A stretch of DNA of 8,827 bases from an uncultured Bacilli bacterium. Lineage in GTDB: Bacteria > Bacillota_I > Bacilli_A > RF39 > UBA660. Shown piece after piece: positions 6,282 through 8,827 of this stretch. Each line of letters opens with the position of its first letter. Position 1 is the stretch's first letter. Both the position numbers and the translations under genes were made by a program. The notes under the pieces are model-generated. The model saw only the letters and a list, made by a program, of their open reading frames with translations, was not told the DNA's origin and did not search any database. The DNA is taken from contig CAJGDV010000042.1 in the NCBI GenBank assembly GCA_904502155.1, positions 1 to 8,827 on the forward strand, given 5' to 3'.

Positions 6282-6945
6282 AGTTTATTAAATCTTTATC
6301 TACTAATGATTCATGTACTTTTTCTTCTGGATTATTTAAGAATACTTCTTCAATACGATCAACACGGCATTTTTCAGCTTTGATAATAGCTTCAACTTTT
6401 TCTACTGCTTTTTCAACTTCATCATTAACAACTACATAATTATATTTAGTAAATTCATTTATTTCTTTATATGCAGTTTTAAATCTTTCTAATACTTTTT
6501 CTTCTGATTCAGTTCCGCGATTTGTTAATCTTTCTTTTAGTATTCTCATACTAGGTGGCATTATAAAAATAAATAATGCATCAGATATTTTTTGTTGTAT
6601 TTCTAATGCTCCTTGAATATCAATTTCTAATATAACATCTATACCACTATTTAATTTGTCGTATATCTTATCTTTTGGAGTACCATAATATTTTCCACTA
6701 TGAACAACAGCATATTCTAAAAATTGATTATTTTTAATTCTTTCTTCAAATTCTTCTTTTGTTACAAAGAAGTATTCTTTACCATTTTGTTCATTTCCTC
6801 TAGGTTCTCTAGTTGTCATAGATGTACTCATCCATATATTATTGTTTCTTTTTAATAATTCACCATTAATAGTACCTTTACCAGCACCACTTGGTCCTGA
6901 AACAACAATTAATAACCCCTTGTTTTTAGTCTTAATAATATTCAT
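6280..6945 (-). CDS. gmk: Guanylate kinase
   Basis: Cytosolic enzyme that phosphorylates GMP to GDP with ATP, an essential step of purine nucleotide synthesis and salvage. The 221 residues show the family landmarks in order: P-loop SGPSGAGKGT (16-25), GMP-binding TTREPRGNEQNGKEYFF (44-60), YYGTP (86-90), EIDIQGA (107-113) and the lid-type RLTNRGTESEE (139-149) with conserved arginines. It is slightly longer than the typical 200-210 residues because of a charged C-terminal extension after about residue 200, whose role is not evident. Shine-Dalgarno AAGGAAGG lies just upstream on the minus strand and supports this start. It is transcribed alone from a promoter at 6966-6994, without the rpoZ or yicC neighbours common in other Firmicutes. 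Confidence 0.97.
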   Translation of the reverse strand: MNIIKTKNKGLLIVVSGPSGAGKGTINGELLKRNNNIWMSTSMTTREPRGNEQNGKEYFFVTKEEFEERIKNNQFLEYAVVHSGKYYGTPKDKIYDKLNSGIDVILEIDIQGALEIQQKISDALFIFIMPPSMRILKERLTNRGTESEEKVLERFKTAYKEINEFTKYNYVVVNDEVEKAVEKVEAIIKAEKCRVDRIEEVFLNNPEEKVHESLVDKDLIN

Positions 6946-6965
6946 AAAACACCTTCCTTTAAATA

Positions 6966-6994
6966 CTTATAACATAAAATTAATTATAAATCAA
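6966..6994 (-). promoter_or_regulatory. gmk promoter (extended -10)
   Basis: On the minus strand, -35 TTGATT (6994-6989), a 17-bp spacer and -10 TATAAG (6971-6966) preceded by TGT give an extended -10. The predicted start (about 6959) lies at the edge of the gmk ribosome-binding site, so the leader is very short. Confidence 0.6.
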
Positions 6995-6999
6995 TTAAT

Positions 7000-7027
7000 T
7001 TGACAATAAAATAATAGAGAGTATAAT
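7000..7027 (+). promoter_or_regulatory. Consensus promoter of the coiled-coil operon
   Basis: TTGACA (7000-7005), a 16-bp spacer and TATAAT (7022-7027) match the consensus at every base. The predicted start is near 7034. Its -35 is 5 bp from that of the divergent gmk promoter. The flanking sequence (TTAATTTGACAA, then TAAAATAAT) recurs at 8281-8302. Confidence 0.85.
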
Positions 7028-7051
7028 ACCATTGGCTCTAAAGGGGGAAAC

Positions 7052-7333
7052 ATGAAAAATTTAGAAGATTTAGAAAATGCGATAAGCTTACTTATAGATA
7101 TTGAAGTTAATCATAGTAACGATAAAGAAAAAGACGTGAAATATGCTAGAACACTCCTTGAAAAATTTAGAAATGAATTGTTAAAAGAACAATTTAAAAA
7201 CGAATTAGAGAAAAAATATCTAGAAAAAGAATTAGAAAGAACAAGAAACAATTTAAGCATAGAAGAAAGTAATAACAATAAACTAAGAGAAGAAAACAAA
7301 AAACTTATTAAAGATTTAGATAAGAGGGAATAA
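7052..7333 (+). CDS. Small charged coiled-coil protein, unknown function
   Basis: No family is recognised. This 93-residue soluble protein has no signal peptide or membrane segment. After a short N-terminal helix with hydrophobic residues (ENAISLLIDIE), residues from about 30 onward are Lys/Glu-rich with heptad-like Leu spacing (LLEKFRNELL, LEKELERTRNNL, NKLREENKKLIKDL), typical of a coiled coil. A strong Shine-Dalgarno (AAGGGGGAAA, 7041-7050) and a consensus promoter show that the gene is real and well expressed. It is followed after 1 nt by the next gene, so the two products may act together. It could be a structural or adaptor protein; nothing in the sequence names a partner. Confidence 0.75.
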   Translation: MKNLEDLENAISLLIDIEVNHSNDKEKDVKYARTLLEKFRNELLKEQFKNELEKKYLEKELERTRNNLSIEESNNNKLREENKKLIKDLDKRE

Positions 7334-7334
7334 A

Positions 7335-8117
7335 ATGAAGTTAAAAAATATTATAAATAATGAAATTGAAAAAACAAAAGATAATAGTATAAAAAAATTG
7401 TTAATAACTGAATTTAATAATTTAGAAAATTGTATTAATAAATATTATGGCTTATTAAATATATATCCTACGCTTGATAATGATTTAAAAAGTTATTATG
7501 AATATATGGAAGAAAAACAAATAATTGATGCGCTTTTAAATACTAGAAAATATATGTTAAAAGATTTTGATAAATATTTATCAGAAATAGATAATATAAA
7601 AAAACTTATTAATTCTAAATATCCAAATAATGAAAAATTAAATAAATTAATAAAAAATAATATTAATATAAAATTACTATATAAAATTAAAAATGAAAAT
7701 ATATATAAAAGTCAATTTTGTTATAAGAAAATCAATAAAAATATTATTGAAAACTTTGAAAAAGATTTATTAAATATATATTATAATTTTTTATTAATAT
7801 TTAGAAAATATAATTTAGATACATCAATTCTTGAGAAAAATAATTCAATATATGCATTAATTAATGATTTTGAAAAGAAAATTAATAATATCAATGCTAA
7901 AATTGAATTATTAAATAATGCTAATCGAAACAATGATGAACAAGATAATTTAAAATTTATAGTTTTAGATATGAAAAAAGATGTTCAGGAAGAATCTAAT
8001 GTTTTAAAAAAAATAGATCAAAACGAAATAATGGACATGAATGAAAGAAATAAACAAAGAAGAATGGTTAGAAAACAAGAATGGATAATGAGAAGAAATA
8101 ATATTAATAAGTGTTAG
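7335..8117 (+). CDS. Asn/Lys-rich helical protein, unknown function
   Basis: No family is recognised. The 260 residues are predicted mostly alpha-helical and very rich in Asn, Lys and Ile, with no signal peptide, membrane helix or catalytic motif that I can see. Heptad-like stretches occur around 85-130 and 170-230, and the end is basic (RNKQRRMVRKQEW..RR), which could bind nucleic acid or acidic membrane surfaces. Shine-Dalgarno AGAGGG (7323-7328) lies at the end of the preceding gene, and the genes are separated by 1 nt, so they form one operon. Codon use is even more AT-biased than in the surface-module genes, consistent with weak constraint or separate origin. No terminator directly follows; the hairpin at 8245-8270 may end this transcript too. 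Confidence 0.72.
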   Translation: MKLKNIINNEIEKTKDNSIKKLLITEFNNLENCINKYYGLLNIYPTLDNDLKSYYEYMEEKQIIDALLNTRKYMLKDFDKYLSEIDNIKKLINSKYPNNEKLNKLIKNNINIKLLYKIKNENIYKSQFCYKKINKNIIENFEKDLLNIYYNFLLIFRKYNLDTSILEKNNSIYALINDFEKKINNINAKIELLNNANRNNDEQDNLKFIVLDMKKDVQEESNVLKKIDQNEIMDMNERNKQRRMVRKQEWIMRRNNINKC

Positions 8118-8118
8118 T

Positions 8119-8146
8119 TTGACATTTATTTATAATCGAGTATAAT
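8119..8146 (+). promoter_or_regulatory. Consensus promoter of an orphan non-coding unit
   Basis: TTGACA (8119-8124), a 16-bp spacer and TATAAT (8141-8146) begin 1 nt after the stop of the preceding gene. The predicted start is near 8153. No credible coding region follows before the terminator at 8245-8270. Confidence 0.75.
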
Positions 8147-8152
8147 ATAGTG

Positions 8153-8272
8153 TATTAAATGAACGGAAGTGGATTATATTTTTAATATATGTTAGTCATT
8201 AATGTACTAATATATTAACCACTTTACAAAAGGGTTAATAGTATAAGACTTTACTATTAAGTAAAGTCTTTT
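8153..8272 (+). ncRNA. Candidate structured small RNA or attenuator leader
   Basis: A roughly 120-nt transcript is bounded by a consensus promoter and a terminator hairpin. It can fold as AAGTGG (8167-8172) / CCACTT (8219-8224), stacked on TTAATATA / TATATTAA (8182-8189 / 8211-8218) and TTAGT / ACTAA (8192-8196 / 8206-8210). Competing helices are TATTAACC (8213-8220) / GGTTAATA (8233-8240) and TTAATAGTA (8235-8243) / TACTATTAA (8252-8260), the latter incompatible with the terminator. I match it to no known riboswitch, T-box, 6S or SRP RNA. The only plus-strand ORF seen is 8 codons (8159) without a ribosome site. AT-rich sequence makes chance pairing possible. Confidence 0.5.
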
Positions 8273-8275
8273 ATT
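8245..8275 (+). terminator. Rho-independent terminator of the orphan unit
   Basis: Perfect 10-bp stem AAGACTTTAC (8245-8254) / GTAAAGTCTT (8261-8270), loop TATTAA, then TT and an interrupted T-rich tail. The tail is weaker than in the other terminators here. The 5' arm overlaps a competing helix. Confidence 0.7.
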
Positions 8276-8285
8276 ATTTGTTAAT

Positions 8286-8313
8286 TTGACAAATAAAATA
8301 ATTGTGTTATAAT
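8286..8313 (+). promoter_or_regulatory. Consensus promoter of the third coiled-coil gene
   Basis: TTGACA (8286-8291), a 16-bp spacer and TATAAT (8308-8313). TTAATTTGACAA and TAAAATAAT around the -35 repeat those at 6995-7015. The predicted start is near 8320. Confidence 0.85.
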
Positions 8314-8320
8314 ATACACT

Positions 8321-8349
8321 AATCATTGGGGAACTGCGCCCTATTGATT
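8321..8349 (+). promoter_or_regulatory. Leader hairpin at the mRNA 5' end
   Basis: AATCA (8321-8325) pairs with TGATT (8345-8349), and TGGGG (8327-8331) with CCCTA (8339-8343) including one G-U pair; the loop is 7 nt. It starts at the predicted transcript end and leaves the ribosome site (8359-8363) free, so it may protect the mRNA or bind a regulator. Confidence 0.45.
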
Positions 8350-8371
8350 GATATAAAAGGGGGAAATGTAT

Positions 8372-8827
8372 ATGTATAACGAAGAAAATAGAATGAATGA
8401 TTGGGTTCACCAAGATATTAATGAAGCTCTTATTAGAATTAAAAGAGAAGAAGAAGAATATTATCGTGAAAGAGAATTAAAAGATGCACAAGATAAAGTA
8501 GAAGAAGTGCAAAAAGAATCAAAAAAACAAATGGATAATCAAAAAGATTATTATGAAAACAAAATTGATAGAAAAGATGAAGAAATCAAAAGATTAAAAG
8601 AAGAAATTCGTGATTTAAAAATTTTAGCTAATAATTATGAATGTTATAGATATGGAAAAGACTTAATACAAAGTGGAAATTTAAACAAAGATGAATGTGA
8701 AATGATTGATGCTTTTTTAAGAATTGTTGAAAGAAAATTCCGTGAAGAAAAACAATATCAAAACAAAAAAGAAATGTTTAATCACATGAAATATGTATTA
8801 GTTGAAGAACAAAAACGCTTAGATGAA
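8372..8827 (+). CDS. Long coiled-coil protein, unknown function, 3' end missing
   Basis: The open frame continues to the window edge, with at least 152 residues and no stop. The product begins MYNEENRMNDWVHQDINEAL and is soluble, with no signal peptide or membrane helix. Residues from about 15 to 85 are Glu/Lys/Arg-rich with coiled-coil character (EEIKRLKEEIRDLKIL). A less charged segment with two Cys follows (NNYECYRYGKDLI and NLNKDECEMIDAFLRIVERKF), then another helical stretch. Shine-Dalgarno AAAAGGGGG (8355-8363) is 8 nt before the ATG at 8372; the in-frame ATG at 8366 is too close to it. The strong own promoter and leader hairpin set it apart from the upstream operon. It resembles its coiled-coil neighbours in style, without obvious sequence homology. 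The function is unknown. Confidence 0.78.
   Translation, partial: MYNEENRMNDWVHQDINEALIRIKREEEEYYRERELKDAQDKVEEVQKESKKQMDNQKDYYENKIDRKDEEIKRLKEEIRDLKILANNYECYRYGKDLIQSGNLNKDECEMIDAFLRIVERKFREEKQYQNKKEMFNHMKYVLVEEQKRLDE

Noticed and set aside
8159..8185. Eight-codon ORF as a regulatory leader peptide in the orphan unit
   Set aside because: There is no Shine-Dalgarno site before the ATG and no run of regulatory codons; the stretch is better explained by RNA structure.
8207..8413. Minus-strand open frame of 68 codons
   Set aside because: It spans a plus-strand terminator, a consensus promoter, a leader hairpin and the start of a well-supported gene, and has no convincing ribosome site.
1..8827. 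Mycoplasma-type code with TGA as Trp
   Set aside because: All Trp codons seen are TGG and no gene needs TGA read-through. The absence of TGA stops in this small sample is not enough to argue for code 4.
1..8827. CRISPR arrays, tRNA or rRNA genes, insertion sequences
   Set aside because: No regularly spaced short repeats, cloverleaf or rRNA-like sequence, transposase or terminal inverted repeats are visible. The repeats present are protein-domain repeats.

Overview
The window is AT-rich DNA, with Lys, Asn and Ile codons dominating. It has standard-code genes (Trp as TGG, only TAA and TAG stops), strong Shine-Dalgarno sites and sigma-A type promoters. This points to a low-GC Gram-positive bacterium of the Bacilli/Mollicutes-related kind, plausibly an uncultured gut lineage. 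The taxonomic placement is inference; no marker here settles it.

Positions 1-5744 hold two tandem copies of one three-gene cell-surface module. Each copy encodes a CnaB-repeat surface protein with a C-terminal VPxTA sorting signal, a membrane-anchored sortase whose start overlaps the adhesin stop, and a five-helix membrane protein of no family I recognise. Copy 1 (adhesin cut by the window start, sortase, membrane protein) ends at a strong terminator at 2148-2170. Copy 2 starts at its own extended -10 promoter (2172-2200) and ends at a terminator at 5713-5744. The copy 2 adhesin is complete: signal peptide, probable thioester domain, four CnaB domains with full isopeptide triads, and sorting signal. 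Each sortase presumably anchors its neighbouring adhesin, and the unknown membrane protein has been kept as its partner through duplication. Both sortases have the catalytic His and Cys, but Gln stands where the usual catalytic Arg is expected.

Positions 5750-6960 hold two convergent housekeeping-type genes, a small flavodoxin-domain protein (+) and guanylate kinase gmk (-), sharing a bidirectional terminator.

Positions 6960-8827 begin with back-to-back divergent promoters. A two-gene operon of lysine/asparagine-rich, coiled-coil-prone proteins of unknown function follows. Next is a roughly 120-nt promoter-to-terminator unit with no credible ORF and several mutually exclusive helices (candidate small RNA or attenuator). 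Last is a third coiled-coil gene that runs off the window. The three plus-strand promoters here are nearly perfect, TTGACA-N16-TATAAT, and two share extended flanking sequence, so they may be co-regulated.

The best candidates for something undescribed are the duplicated adhesin/sortase/five-helix module with its Arg-less sortases, and the structured RNA unit at 8119-8272.
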